Source: Neptunomonas qingdaonensis
GTDB taxonomy: Bacteria > Pseudomonadota > Gammaproteobacteria > Pseudomonadales > Balneatricaceae
Length of the DNA: 64,000 bases
Assembly: GCF_900113275.1 (NCBI RefSeq)
Contig: NZ_FOOU01000002.1
Location: forward strand, 186,001-250,000
Direction of reading: 5' to 3'
The position numbers and the translations under genes are program-made. Under the pieces are notes generated by a model. That model did no database searches. It was given only the letters and a program-made list of their open reading frames with translations, and had not been told where the DNA came from. Below are positions 9,605 to 19,475 of the stretch, piece after piece (within the stretch, counting starts at the first letter, position 1; each line of letters begins with the position of its first letter).

Positions 9605-11620
9605 ATGAGCACTATCACACCACAATCACTGACCCTGCTCGATTCTTCAGGGAATTCGCGTACCACAAGCAGTGAAAAGCTAATACCGGCAGGGGGAACT
9701 TTACAAGCCACCGTCAAACAGGTCTCCCAAGATCAGCTCAGCCCTAATGTATTCAGACTTAAGTTAGAAGCCAATAGCGTACTAATGGAACTCAAAGTGC
9801 AACAACCCATTACGCAGGGTAGCCAGGTAACTCTGGCAAGATCCACTGAAGGACAGCTCTCGGTTACAATACATGCTAAAAACACCGCCAAGACAGATAA
9901 CTCTAACGGCGCAGATAAACCTCAAAATAACCGGACTTATCAGACAACAGCAACGCCGGTCATCCGCACTGCCGATGATTCAAGCCGTTTGAATCGCCTT
10001 ATTCCCACTGGCCAAACTATTAGTGCTCAGGTAGTCACACAAACGCCGGGCCAAACGATTCCGACTCTGCAATCACAAACCCTCACACCCCAGACTAACG
10101 GGCCACTGCAGACATCTGCTCAACCTCAAACAACACTTTCCCAACAAGCCCAACCGCCTTTGTTAGCGAACACACCATTACAAACAGTAGCGCCTCAAAC
10201 AGCACCTAACCCAACAGTGCCTAGTCCAGGAATGCCCAGCCAAACAATACCTAGTCAAAGCCCAACAGTGCCCGCTCAAACGCCGGCACAGGCTTCAGCG
10301 ACGCCTCTGCCGCTAGCAACGACTTCTCAAACGACTCAAACAACAACTACAACTGCAGCCGCCACCCCAACAACGCCTGCAGCATCACAGACACCGCTAA
10401 CGTCTCAACCGACTCAGACGCCCCAAACAGCAAGCCAGACAGCTACAACAGCTCAAGCACCATCAAGCGCCCAACCTGCTCCTGTTGCCACTGCTAGTGC
10501 TGCTGTCACTACTCATGTTAATACTCCCGTTACTACAACAGCGCCAACCCAGGCACCTCTGGTAAATCAAACGTCTCTGACAACTCTAACAACTCCATCC
10601 CAGCCCCAGCCAGCAGCGACAAAATACAGTGCCGACCCCGCTGCCAATATAATGACGCTTAAAATAACAGGGGAAACCGTTTCACTGAAAACATCGGCTA
10701 ATCTACCGCCATTACAACAAGTCCAGGTATCGCGTAGCACTAACGATCAACTCTTAATCCGCTGGTCACAACCTATTTCATCACCCCCCACCACAGCTGC
10801 GCTAACACTCACTTCAAGCCAAACCCAGACCGTTGAAAACAGCATGCGTGAATTACTACCTCAGCAGATCACGCTAACCAGCGGCGTGCAACAAATACTC
10901 AACAGCACACAGGCAAGCACTGCCGTCGCTGCAGGCCAGATCGACAAGGTAGTTCAATCATTAATGCTGCTATTTGGTGTACAGCCGGGTGCAGCAGAAG
11001 CACAGCAAGCCATTAAACAAAATATTGGTTATGGTGGGCTTTTCACAGAAAACAAACTGGCCAACAATCAAGCTCCGGCTAAAGATATGAAGCAGTTTCT
11101 GGGAAAAATGCAGGCATTAGCCGAGCAACTCCCTGATGCGCAAAAGCAGGTCATCCAAACAACGATTGAAAAAATGCTCGCACGCATTACCTCAAATCAA
11201 TTACATAGTTTGCAACACCGGCAAGAAAAAGTAGAAACAAATGAACGTTTTTTTCAGCTGGACCTACCCGTTCAGAATCAAAACTCACTTGAAAATGTTG
11301 AGTTACGCATAAGCCAGCGAAGTCAGAAAAACAGCCGTGAAGAACCTGAAACCATATGGAAAGTCAGGCTACATTTTGACCTGGAAGAATCCGGCAGTAT
11401 CGACGCAGAACTCAGCTTAAACCAAGAACAAAATGAGATTTCCGCCGCTTTCACTTGCGCCAATAAAGACACGGCCAGCTTCGTCAGAAGCCAACTGGAG
11501 AGCTTTAAAACACAACTCACCGCACTCGGATTAACAGTGCCGGCTCTGGCCTGCAGGCAAGGCGAACAAGGGCCACAACAATCTCCTCTGCAGAAACAAT
11601 TAATAGATATAAAAACATGA
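9605..11620 (+). CDS. FliK-like hook-length-control-domain protein with Pro/Thr/Gln-rich linker
   Basis: The 671-residue product has three parts: an N-terminal region (1-110), a long linker extremely rich in Pro, Thr, Gln and Ala (about 115-345), and a C-terminal half. The last 130 residues (WKVRLHFDLEESGSIDAEL onward) resemble the FliK C-terminal (Flg_hook) domain that contacts FlhB. It differs from the main FliK at 29500-31347 and sits outside the fli operon. It overlaps the next gene, an FlhB C-terminal-domain protein, by 4 bases, so the two form a miniature length-control and switch pair. A similar pair occurs next to ccm genes in related polar flagellates. The cell function is not established. 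A candidate sigma-28 promoter lies upstream. Confidence 0.75.
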   Translation: MSTITPQSLTLLDSSGNSRTTSSEKLIPAGGTLQATVKQVSQDQLSPNVFRLKLEANSVLMELKVQQPITQGSQVTLARSTEGQLSVTIHAKNTAKTDNSNGADKPQNNRTYQTTATPVIRTADDSSRLNRLIPTGQTISAQVVTQTPGQTIPTLQSQTLTPQTNGPLQTSAQPQTTLSQQAQPPLLANTPLQTVAPQTAPNPTVPSPGMPSQTIPSQSPTVPAQTPAQASATPLPLATTSQTTQTTTTTAAATPTTPAASQTPLTSQPTQTPQTASQTATTAQAPSSAQPAPVATASAAVTTHVNTPVTTTAPTQAPLVNQTSLTTLTTPSQPQPAATKYSADPAANIMTLKITGETVSLKTSANLPPLQQVQVSRSTNDQLLIRWSQPISSPPTTAALTLTSSQTQTVENSMRELLPQQITLTSGVQQILNSTQASTAVAAGQIDKVVQSLMLLFGVQPGAAEAQQAIKQNIGYGGLFTENKLANNQAPAKDMKQFLGKMQALAEQLPDAQKQVIQTTIEKMLARITSNQLHSLQHRQEKVETNERFFQLDLPVQNQNSLENVELRISQRSQKNSREEPETIWKVRLHFDLEESGSIDAELSLNQEQNEISAAFTCANKDTASFVRSQLESFKTQLTALGLTVPALACRQGEQGPQQSPLQKQLIDIKT

Positions 11621-11886
11621 ATCAAGAAGATGAAATCGACTCAGTCGTCGCCTTAAAATACAACCATGGGTCTTCATCTGCTCCGACGGTGGTAGCCAGA
11701 GGAAAAGGAGATATAGCGAAACAAATACTCGAACTGGCAAAGGAGCACGAAATCCATATTCACCAAAGCCCAGAGCTATTAGAAGTGCTTATTCGACTAG
11801 AGGTAGGTGACGAGATCCCTGAAGCCTTGTATAGAGCTATCGCCGAAGTAATTGCATTTGCATACAATCTTAAAAAGAAAAAATGA
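11617..11886 (+). CDS. Free-standing FlhB C-terminal-domain protein (FlhB-like/EscU-YscU family)
   Basis: This 89-residue protein aligns by eye over its whole length with the cytoplasmic C-terminal domain of FlhB (compare its VVALKYNHGSSSAPTVVARG with IALKYVSGDRDAPIVVAKG of the true FlhB in this window). It lacks all membrane helices, and it begins after the autocleavage site, so the NPTH motif is absent. It is translationally coupled (ATGA) to the FliK-like gene. Stand-alone FlhB C-domains that can replace the cleaved FlhB fragment are known in other flagellates (FlhX of Helicobacter). Here that role is inferred. Confidence 0.85.
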   Translation: MNQEDEIDSVVALKYNHGSSSAPTVVARGKGDIAKQILELAKEHEIHIHQSPELLEVLIRLEVGDEIPEALYRAIAEVIAFAYNLKKKK

Positions 11887-11914
11887 CGCATAGACTTTCA
11901 ATAAGTATTAATAA

Positions 11915-12340
11915 TTACTTATGCTCAATACCTTGATGCGTGTGTAATTCTTTATGCAACAAGGCCATTAACTCCGCTTCCGGCCGCCCGATACCACAAT
12001 CTTTAACAAGATCATCAACATCCGCGCCCATTTCCATTAAACGAGCCGCCTGATTATAGGCTAAATCACCCGGATCCCTATTCTCAAGTTCTAACTGCTT
12101 TTCGACAGTAATATTGAGCTTTTGCTCGATATCGACCAAGCGCTTTCCCATACCAATTGAACTGCCGGTTATCGAACGTATCTCATTACGTAATACAGTA
12201 ACCAAGGCTTTGTATTGTCGTTCGTGCTGTTTTTGGCGGAAGAAAGTATAAATACTTAGTCCTGCAAACAACATGACCATGACACTTAAGAAAGAGACTA
12301 CCCACATACTAGATTCTGCCAATACATTGCCCTTATTCAC
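11915..12340 (-). CDS. DUF2802 family membrane-anchored protein
   Basis: This 141-residue protein has one N-terminal membrane helix (about residues 12-32), a coiled-coil stretch and a C-terminal DUF2802 helical domain (LAYNQAARLMEMGADVDDL, then GIGRPEAELMALLH). The position at the end of the chemotaxis operon is conserved in polar flagellates. The function is not known. The start used is a GTG; an ATG at 12307 directly before the helix is an equally plausible start, as neither has a clear ribosome binding site. Confidence 0.8.
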   Translation of the reverse strand: MNKGNVLAESSMWVVSFLSVMVMLFAGLSIYTFFRQKQHERQYKALVTVLRNEIRSITGSSIGMGKRLVDIEQKLNITVEKQLELENRDPGDLAYNQAARLMEMGADVDDLVKDCGIGRPEAELMALLHKELHTHQGIEHK

Positions 12341-12405
12341 ACCAACAACATTTCAAGATACTTATATAACTGAAGATAACCACACATAACTGCACATCAC
12401 TCAAC

Positions 12406-13143
<738 letters not shown>

Positions 13144-13917
13144 TTACCTCTTTTGCTCTATCAAAGAGCGCAACAAACGCGCATAGGCATGCACGCCACG
13201 ACTTCCGGCATCCAGTGAGGAAGGCACCACTCCCTTCATACTGGCATTTCTGAACTTAGTATCAATGGGTATGACCGCGCTTGAAAGCTCATTAGGGTAG
13301 CACTTATTAAGTTCTCGTAAGCAACTCACTGAAGCTTGCGTGCGGCGGTCATAAAAAGTAGGGATAATCGTATAACTTAATTTTTTCTTTCTGGCCCGAT
13401 TAATCATGCTGATCGTCCTGATCATGCGCTCCAGCCCTTTTAAAGCAAGAAACTCAGTTTGTGTAGGCACTATCAGATGATTACAAGCCGCAAGCGCATT
13501 CACCATCAGCACCCCTAATACGGGTGGACTATCGATGAGCACATAATCATAACGACCTTTCAAATGGCGTAATGCTTTAGCTACCTGCAACCCCAAGCCC
13601 TGATGCTGTATAGCACGCCGCTCTAATGTAGCCATCGCCGTAGAGGCCGGCATCAACTGGATTTGCTCGACTGACGTGTTGCACAACAGTGAATCAACCT
13701 GTTTAGCCGTCACATCACTCTGCGTTACAAACAGGTCATAGACACTGTGATCCAATTCATCCGGATCATAATGAAAATAACTGGTCAATGAGCCATGCGG
13801 ATCAAGGTCAACCATCAAAACACTGTATCCAACTTCGGCTAATAATCCCGCCAATGTAACGACAGTCGTTGTTTTTCCAACCCCACCTTTTTGATTGGCA
13901 ATTGCCCAAACCTGCAT
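13144..13917 (-). CDS. ParA/MinD-family ATPase for polar placement of chemotaxis arrays (ParC-like)
   Basis: The 257-residue protein starts with the deviant Walker A motif NQKGGVGKTTT (signature K10 and K15), then DLDPHGSLT and DSPPVLG motifs of the ParA family. It is in the chemotaxis operon between cheB and the ParP-like gene. The Vibrio ParC and Pseudomonas PA1462 homologues are in the same place, and a role in positioning polar chemoreceptor arrays follows by analogy. No ParB or parS-like sites are visible, which argues against a role in plasmid or chromosome segregation. The motCD genes found here in Pseudomonas are absent. Confidence 0.85.
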   Translation of the reverse strand: MQVWAIANQKGGVGKTTTVVTLAGLLAEVGYSVLMVDLDPHGSLTSYFHYDPDELDHSVYDLFVTQSDVTAKQVDSLLCNTSVEQIQLMPASTAMATLERRAIQHQGLGLQVAKALRHLKGRYDYVLIDSPPVLGVLMVNALAACNHLIVPTQTEFLALKGLERMIRTISMINRARKKKLSYTIIPTFYDRRTQASVSCLRELNKCYPNELSSAVIPIDTKFRNASMKGVVPSSLDAGSRGVHAYARLLRSLIEQKR

Positions 13918-14013
13918 AGCCTATTCCCGTTATGACTGCGTCTAGATTAACGACAAAAACTGATAACGCTATCAATTAGAACCCTATTACACGGATACTC
14001 AGTAACAACTGCC

Positions 14014-15258
14014 TCAGAGCTTTCCGCGATTCATCAAAAGTGGACCTATATCGTTCAGATCTAAAATATCGTCAGCTAATCCTGCCTTTACAATTGCTTG
14101 CGGCATTCCATAGATAGTACAACTAGCTTCATTCTGAGCCCACATAACTGCTCCTGCCTGCTTAAGTAAACGAGCACCCTCTGCACCGTCTGCTCCCATA
14201 CCCGTCAAGATAATGGCCAACACCTTATTAGCATATACTTTTGCCGCTGCGCCAAATGCCACATCGACACTCGGGCGATACGTCATTCGCTCATCACCTG
14301 GTAAAATTCTAACACGGTCAGAATGACGGCTGTCTATCATCACCTGATGCCCCCCCGGTACTAATAATGCGCATCCTGGCTTCAGCTTATCGCCATCTTC
14401 TGCTTCTTTTACTTCAATGCTACATTGCTGATTCAGCCGGGTAGCAAAAACGGAGGTAAAGGTTTTTGGCATATGCTGCACAAGCAGCAGAGGGTATGGA
14501 AATGATGCTGACAAGCCCGTCAGAATCGTTTGTAACGCCGCAGGACCACCGGTTGAAGCGCCAATAACGACCAACTTGCAGCTATCTGGAAAACTAGCTT
14601 TTTTACCTCCACGCTTTCTGGCCAGTAGTTCTGCAGCGCCACTGCTAACAACAGATCCATTGCTAGCAGCAGATCCATTGCTAACACCAGACTTAGCTCC
14701 GGTATTGGTAAAGGTGCTTTTTCTCTGAATCGCTCTTGGGTTTTGTTGCTGTTGAGAAAGACTGTCAGCTTGAACGGCTGCCGTCCTGGGAGAGTGAACA
14801 ACTGAAGGCGGGTCCGCTTTGGGGGGCTGCACTGCGAACGCAGACCGATCATGCCGATGCTTACTTCTGCCAAGCGCGACAATCCGCTCAACTAAATCAT
14901 TTTGCATCGAATTAGATTTATTAACCCAAGAGCGGATATCTTTTGTCAGATAATCTACCGCCCCAGCCTCAAGCGCCTGTAAAGTAACTTGCGCCCCTTC
15001 ATGAGTAAGGGATGACAGCATCAACACATTGGTTGGGTTATCACGCATAATGATACGTACAGCATCAATGCCGTTTAACAAAGGCATTTCCACATCCATA
15101 GTAACTACATCTGGCTTCAACTGCTTAGTCAGCTCTACAGCTTCACGGCCATTAGACGCGGTGCCGATCACTTCCAGTCGCTTATCGCTTGATAGAAAAT
15201 CAGTTATGCGTTGCCTGAAAAAGCTGGAGTCATCAACGATTAATACTTTTACCGGCAT
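14014..15258 (-). CDS. cheB: Chemotaxis protein-glutamate methylesterase CheB
   Basis: CheB removes methyl groups from chemoreceptors and is activated by CheA phosphorylation. It has an N-terminal receiver domain (phosphoacceptor D55 in VVTMDVEMP), a long low-complexity linker (about residues 135-220, Ser/Asn/Gln rich) and a C-terminal esterase domain with the catalytic serine S235 in VIGASTGGPA. The conserved histidine (LLVQHMP) and the TGMGADGA loop follow. At 414 residues it is longer than the usual 350-370, all in the linker. It follows cheA by 27 bases. Confidence 0.95.
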   Translation of the reverse strand: MPVKVLIVDDSSFFRQRITDFLSSDKRLEVIGTASNGREAVELTKQLKPDVVTMDVEMPLLNGIDAVRIIMRDNPTNVLMLSSLTHEGAQVTLQALEAGAVDYLTKDIRSWVNKSNSMQNDLVERIVALGRSKHRHDRSAFAVQPPKADPPSVVHSPRTAAVQADSLSQQQQNPRAIQRKSTFTNTGAKSGVSNGSAASNGSVVSSGAAELLARKRGGKKASFPDSCKLVVIGASTGGPAALQTILTGLSASFPYPLLLVQHMPKTFTSVFATRLNQQCSIEVKEAEDGDKLKPGCALLVPGGHQVMIDSRHSDRVRILPGDERMTYRPSVDVAFGAAAKVYANKVLAIILTGMGADGAEGARLLKQAGAVMWAQNEASCTIYGMPQAIVKAGLADDILDLNDIGPLLMNRGKL

Positions 15259-15285
15259 GAGAACCCCTGCACAGGCAGAAACACA

Positions 15286-17388
15286 CTAAGACGCGTAACG
15301 TTTCAGTAGATTTGGAATATCAATGATAAGCGCAATGCGTCCATCCCCTGTAATCGTAGCGCCAGACAAGCCTGGTGTACCATGCAAAATAGTGCCCAAT
15401 GGTTTAATGACCACCTCTTCCTGACCCACTAATTGATCTACGACAAAGCCAACTCGTAACGTACCTACAGTAAGAATAACAACATGCCCCTGCGCAGGTA
15501 ATTCGGCATTTTCCTGACCTGCCACCAACCAACGTTTCAAATGAAACAAAGGCAACGCCTGATCCCGAACAATAATAACCTGCTGCCCATCAACAATATT
15601 TGTTTTTGTCAGATCCAGATTGAAAATCTCATTTACGTTTACCAAAGGTAATGCAAACGCCTGATCTTCAAGCATGACCATTAAGGTAGGCATAATGGCC
15701 AAAGTTAACGGCACCTGGATTGCGATACGCGTCCCCTGTCCCATCACAGAATCAATATGTAGCGTACCATTCAGCTGCGTAATTTTGGTTTTAACCACAT
15801 CCATGCCTACGCCACGACCTGAGACATCAGAAACTTCGGTCTTAGTCGAGAAACCCGCCTGAAAGATTAAATTAAAACACTCCTGCTCAGTGAGACGGTT
15901 AGCGGCTTCCTGTTCAAGCATTCCACGGCTAACGGCAAGGCTACGTAATTTTTCAGGATCCATGCCGGCGCCATCATCCTGTATGATCAATAGAATATGA
16001 TCACCTTCCTGCTCCGCAGAGAGTATCACCTGACCTTCTCGCGACTTCCCTGAGGCTTCACGAATTTCGGGCGACTCTATACCGTGATCTACTGAATTCC
16101 GGACTAAATGGATAAGAGGATCAGCCAGAGCTTCTACTAAATTCTTGTCCAGATCCGTTTCTTCGCCGTGTAATTCAAGACGAATCTCTTTTTTTAAATT
16201 TCGGGACAAATCCCGAATCAACCGGGGAAAACGACCAAAAACCTTTTTAACCGGCTGCATACGGGTTTTCATGACAGACATTTGTAAATCAGCGGTTACC
16301 ATATCCAAGATGCCAAGCGCTTTGCCCATCTCTTCATCTTCACGGGCACCACCCAAGCGAACCAGCCTGTTACGCACCAGCACCAGCTCACCTACCATAT
16401 TCATGATTTTATCCAGTAAACGCGTATCAACACGAACGTTGCTCTCAGCCGCCACCGGTTTACTGGCCTGTACCGATTGTGGTGGCTGCGCAGTACTGAG
16501 CGGTGCGGCCTTAGGGATCGCTTCCGGTTCAACAGCCGGAGCAACCTTAGACTCCACAGCTACAGGACCAGGAGCAGGAGCAGCAACAGAAGAGGCTATA
16601 GGACTATCAGTACTGACGAACGCACCCTGACCATGAGACTGTAACTCATCCAACAGGTTTTCAAACTCGTCTTCAGAAATCAGATCATTAACCGAAGACG
16701 ATACGCTCTCTATTACATCAGGTTTTACGAAAACCCCTGGCGTACCATGCTCTCCATGCAGATCATTCAGCAAGGCTTCAAATTCATCTTCAGTGATTAA
16801 GTCATCATCTGCTGATGGCAAATTACTACCCAATTCCGGCAGCACATCATCCAGTAATAAATCAAACTCTTCGTTTGCAGAGGCATGCACAGAATTTTTT
16901 TCTTGCGTAAGCGTAGTGTCAACTACGTCCTTCTCTACTGCGGCTTCTGCAAGCAACTCAACAGGCTCGCTTCGCGCTACGCTAAGAGAGGTACTCGCTT
17001 TCCCTGCCGCGAAATCAGCAAGGCTTCTCAATAATGCCGGAGAGGCCGGTTCAGGTTCTTCACCAGCACGCACATTGCTAAACATGACATTGACAGCATC
17101 CAGCGACTGTAATACCACATCCATGAGCTCAGGGCTGACCTTAACACTGCCATTACGAAGCAGGTCAAACAAGTTCTCGGCGTTATGACAACATTCCACC
17201 ATTGCGTCCAACTGCAAAAAACCAGCACCACCTTTAACCGTATGAAATCCGCGAAAGATAGAATTAAGAAGGTCTTTATCCTCAGGGCACTTTTCCAAAT
17301 CAACTAGCTGCTCAGATAGTTGCTCCAGTATTTCTCCTGCCTCAACAAGAAAATCTTCGAGAATCTCGTGGTCAACATCCAAGCTCAT
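15286..17388 (-). CDS. cheA: Chemotaxis histidine kinase CheA
   Basis: CheA is the kinase of the receptor array and phosphorylates CheY and CheB. Its domains are HPt (1-105; phosphoacceptor H49 in FRGFHTVKGGAGF), an acidic variable region (110-320), the dimerisation domain (about 320-395), the HATPase domain (NSVDHGIE N box, DDGAGMDPEKL and GRGVGMDVV G boxes) and the CheW-like P5 domain at the C terminus. The variable region has three related short motifs (NEEFDLLLDDV, DDLITEDEFEALLNDL, NDLISEDEFENLLDEL at about residues 172-250) in place of a recognisable P2 domain. The length of 700 residues is normal for this group. Confidence 0.96.
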   Translation of the reverse strand: MSLDVDHEILEDFLVEAGEILEQLSEQLVDLEKCPEDKDLLNSIFRGFHTVKGGAGFLQLDAMVECCHNAENLFDLLRNGSVKVSPELMDVVLQSLDAVNVMFSNVRAGEEPEPASPALLRSLADFAAGKASTSLSVARSEPVELLAEAAVEKDVVDTTLTQEKNSVHASANEEFDLLLDDVLPELGSNLPSADDDLITEDEFEALLNDLHGEHGTPGVFVKPDVIESVSSSVNDLISEDEFENLLDELQSHGQGAFVSTDSPIASSVAAPAPGPVAVESKVAPAVEPEAIPKAAPLSTAQPPQSVQASKPVAAESNVRVDTRLLDKIMNMVGELVLVRNRLVRLGGAREDEEMGKALGILDMVTADLQMSVMKTRMQPVKKVFGRFPRLIRDLSRNLKKEIRLELHGEETDLDKNLVEALADPLIHLVRNSVDHGIESPEIREASGKSREGQVILSAEQEGDHILLIIQDDGAGMDPEKLRSLAVSRGMLEQEAANRLTEQECFNLIFQAGFSTKTEVSDVSGRGVGMDVVKTKITQLNGTLHIDSVMGQGTRIAIQVPLTLAIMPTLMVMLEDQAFALPLVNVNEIFNLDLTKTNIVDGQQVIIVRDQALPLFHLKRWLVAGQENAELPAQGHVVILTVGTLRVGFVVDQLVGQEEVVIKPLGTILHGTPGLSGATITGDGRIALIIDIPNLLKRYAS

Positions 17389-17401
17389 TGGAAGCTCCTA
17401 T

Positions 17402-18214
17402 TCAAAAACCCAGACTGGAAAGCAAATCATCAACATCATCTTGATCAGCAGCCACACCCGGGTTATTTTTTCCAGCCAGTTGCGGCCCTTCTGCTTCAAT
17501 CGGATCTTTTTTCGCTTTTTCTTTAGTCTCAACCTGGGATTGGCCGGCATTCAAGCCACTAATTCGCTCAACCTTGGCAGCCATATCCATTAATTGAACC
17601 AAGCTACCCTCAACCTGAGTTACCAGTGTGATTACACGTCGGATAAGTTGCCCGGTAATATCCTGATAGCTTTGAGAAACCAGTATTTCAGTTAACTCAT
17701 GGCGTAAATCTTTTACCGCCATTTCTGATTCTTTAGAAAGCTGATTCGTCCGATCGTAGACACCATGTAAACCTTCAAACTCAGATTCAAGCTGCCCGAC
17801 CAACGAAAGCAGATCCACAAAACGGCCGCTCTGTTGATCCAGTTTATCCACTAGCGCTAATGACTTATCAACACGATCCATAGTGTCGTGAGAAGTCTTC
17901 TCTGTCAGCTCAATAACATAGCTTAAACGTTGAGAGGCATCTGCCATCCCGTGAATGGAATCAGCTTTCCCGTTGCCTGGTTCAGTATGGACTTTTGCAT
18001 CATCAGAAAAAGATTTAATGGCCTCATGTAATCCACGGGTCAAATAGCCGACCTCATTATAAAAAGCCAGATGCTTCACCTGCTGAAGCTCGTTAATAAT
18101 GTTCAAGCCACTATTTATATCGCCGCTATCCAGCACAGACACCAGCTCATTCGCTTTAGCCTGCAATAACGCCTCAAAGCCATCCAGCCCCTGAGAACAA
18201 TCTGCTTCAGACAT
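17402..18214 (-). CDS. cheZ: CheY-phosphate phosphatase CheZ
   Basis: CheZ dephosphorylates CheY and so shortens reversals or tumbles. The protein is mostly helical with the catalytic segment SQSYQDITGQLIRRVI, which holds the family Asp and Gln. It ends with the CheY-binding tail DDVDDLLSSLGF. At 270 residues it is longer than E. coli CheZ (214), with the extra length before the four-helix bundle. It lies between cheY and cheA on the same strand. Confidence 0.94.
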   Translation of the reverse strand: MSEADCSQGLDGFEALLQAKANELVSVLDSGDINSGLNIINELQQVKHLAFYNEVGYLTRGLHEAIKSFSDDAKVHTEPGNGKADSIHGMADASQRLSYVIELTEKTSHDTMDRVDKSLALVDKLDQQSGRFVDLLSLVGQLESEFEGLHGVYDRTNQLSKESEMAVKDLRHELTEILVSQSYQDITGQLIRRVITLVTQVEGSLVQLMDMAAKVERISGLNAGQSQVETKEKAKKDPIEAEGPQLAGKNNPGVAADQDDVDDLLSSLGF

Positions 18215-18237
18215 AATAATTCACTTCCTTAAACAGA

Positions 18238-18639
18238 TTAGCTTCCGATGCGGTCAAATATTTTATCTATTTTTCCTTTCAGGACAGCCGCAGTAAAAGG
18301 CTTTATAACATAACCGTTAACGCCAGCCTGGGCAGCAGCAATAATCTGTTCCCGCTTAGCTTCTGCTGTCACCATCAAGATAGGCATACCCGCCATCTTA
18401 GGGTCAGCACGAACAGCGCGAACCAAGTCAATGCCTGTCATACCCGGCATATTCCAATCCGTAACCAGAAACTGAACCTCACCCTGCTGCAAAATAGGCA
18501 TTGCTGTTTTACCGTCATCGGCTTCAACAACATTGGTGAAACCCAGGTCACGAAGCAGATTTTTTATAATTCGTCTCATTGTTGAAAAGTCATCAACTAC
18601 AAGAATTTTGATGTCTTTTTTCAAGACGATATCCCCCAT
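18238..18639 (-). CDS. cheY: Chemotaxis response regulator CheY
   Basis: CheY is the single-domain output regulator that binds FliM at the motor switch. It shows the acidic pocket VVDDF, the phosphoacceptor aspartate in [11 protein letters not shown] (D61 of this frame), the conserved Thr/Ala (MVTAEA) and the lysine in VIKPF. The ATG at 18639 has no visible Shine-Dalgarno sequence. A TTG five codons later (18624), preceded by GGGGGA, would give a protein beginning [12 protein letters not shown], closer to the usual length. I keep the ATG but regard the TTG as a serious alternative. Confidence 0.94.
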   Translation of the reverse strand: MGDIVLKKDIKILVVDDFSTMRRIIKNLLRDLGFTNVVEADDGKTAMPILQQGEVQFLVTDWNMPGMTGIDLVRAVRADPKMAGMPILMVTAEAKREQIIAAAQAGVNGYVIKPFTAAVLKGKIDKIFDRIGS

Positions 18640-18741
18640 TCAGAAACATTAAGAGAATGGATCTGATTTAACGTTTATCCTGATTAGAATTTAGACCATT
18701 TTTTCAGAAAATGGAGAATTCGGGCATTTTTTTCGAGAGTT

Positions 18742-19452
18742 TTATTGCCAATCTCTCAGCCGACCACGAAGCCGGTGAGCTGCCTGACTGTGAATTTGAC
18801 TTACCCTTGATTCACTAACACCCAACACCTCACCGATTTCTTTAAGATTCAGTTCTTCATCATAGTAAAGTGCCAGCACTAGTTTTTCCCGCTCAGGCAG
18901 CGAATCGATAGCACTCGCCAGCGCCAGCTTAAAGGCGTTTTTTTCCGTATGAGCTACCGGACTTGGCTCAACTCCAGCCAACTGCTCTCCCGGTCGATCA
19001 TCACTATCATTGGTCATCTCTTCAAAGCTAAAGAGGCGACTTTCGTGTGAATCTTTAAGCAGGTCATGATAATCCGCTACACTGATATCCATTTCTGCTG
19101 CTATTTCGCTATCGGTGGCATCTCGCCCCAGTGCAGCTTCAATTGTCTGAATAGCTTGTGTAATACGGCGACCATTACGATGCACAGAGCGCGGCGTCCA
19201 ATCACCACGGCGCACTTCATCAATGATTGACCCCCGAATACGAATTCCAGCATAGGTTTCAAAACTGGCACCCTTAGAAGCATCGTACTTCTTGGCGGCC
19301 TCAAGTAAGCCGATCATGCCGGACTGTATGAGATCATCGACAATAACACTGGCAGGCAAGCGCCCCATTAAATGATAGGCGATACGCTTTACCAGCGGTG
19401 CATACTGTTCAATCAAATCGTGACTTGACGTAATATTTAGCGGGTTATACAT
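18742..19452 (-). CDS. fliA: Flagellar sigma factor FliA (sigma-28)
   Basis: FliA directs RNA polymerase to late flagellar and chemotaxis promoters. The 236-residue protein has region 2 (DDLIQSGMIGLLEAAKKYD, then FETYAGIRIRGSIIDEVRRGDW), region 3 and a C-terminal region 4 helix-turn-helix (LNLKEIGEVLGVSESRVSQIH). It lies between fleN and cheY, as in Pseudomonas. The start has a good AGGGGC ribosome binding site. Confidence 0.97.
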   Translation of the reverse strand: MYNPLNITSSHDLIEQYAPLVKRIAYHLMGRLPASVIVDDLIQSGMIGLLEAAKKYDASKGASFETYAGIRIRGSIIDEVRRGDWTPRSVHRNGRRITQAIQTIEAALGRDATDSEIAAEMDISVADYHDLLKDSHESRLFSFEEMTNDSDDRPGEQLAGVEPSPVAHTEKNAFKLALASAIDSLPEREKLVLALYYDEELNLKEIGEVLGVSESRVSQIHSQAAHRLRGRLRDWQ

Positions 19453-19475
19453 GGAGCCCCTTTCCAGACCCGGAA

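Noticed and set aside
18700-18735. Terminator between fliA and cheY (CCATTTT/AAAATGG pairing)
   Set aside because: The stem is A/T rich with only two G-C pairs and is not followed by a T-run, so it is not a convincing terminator.
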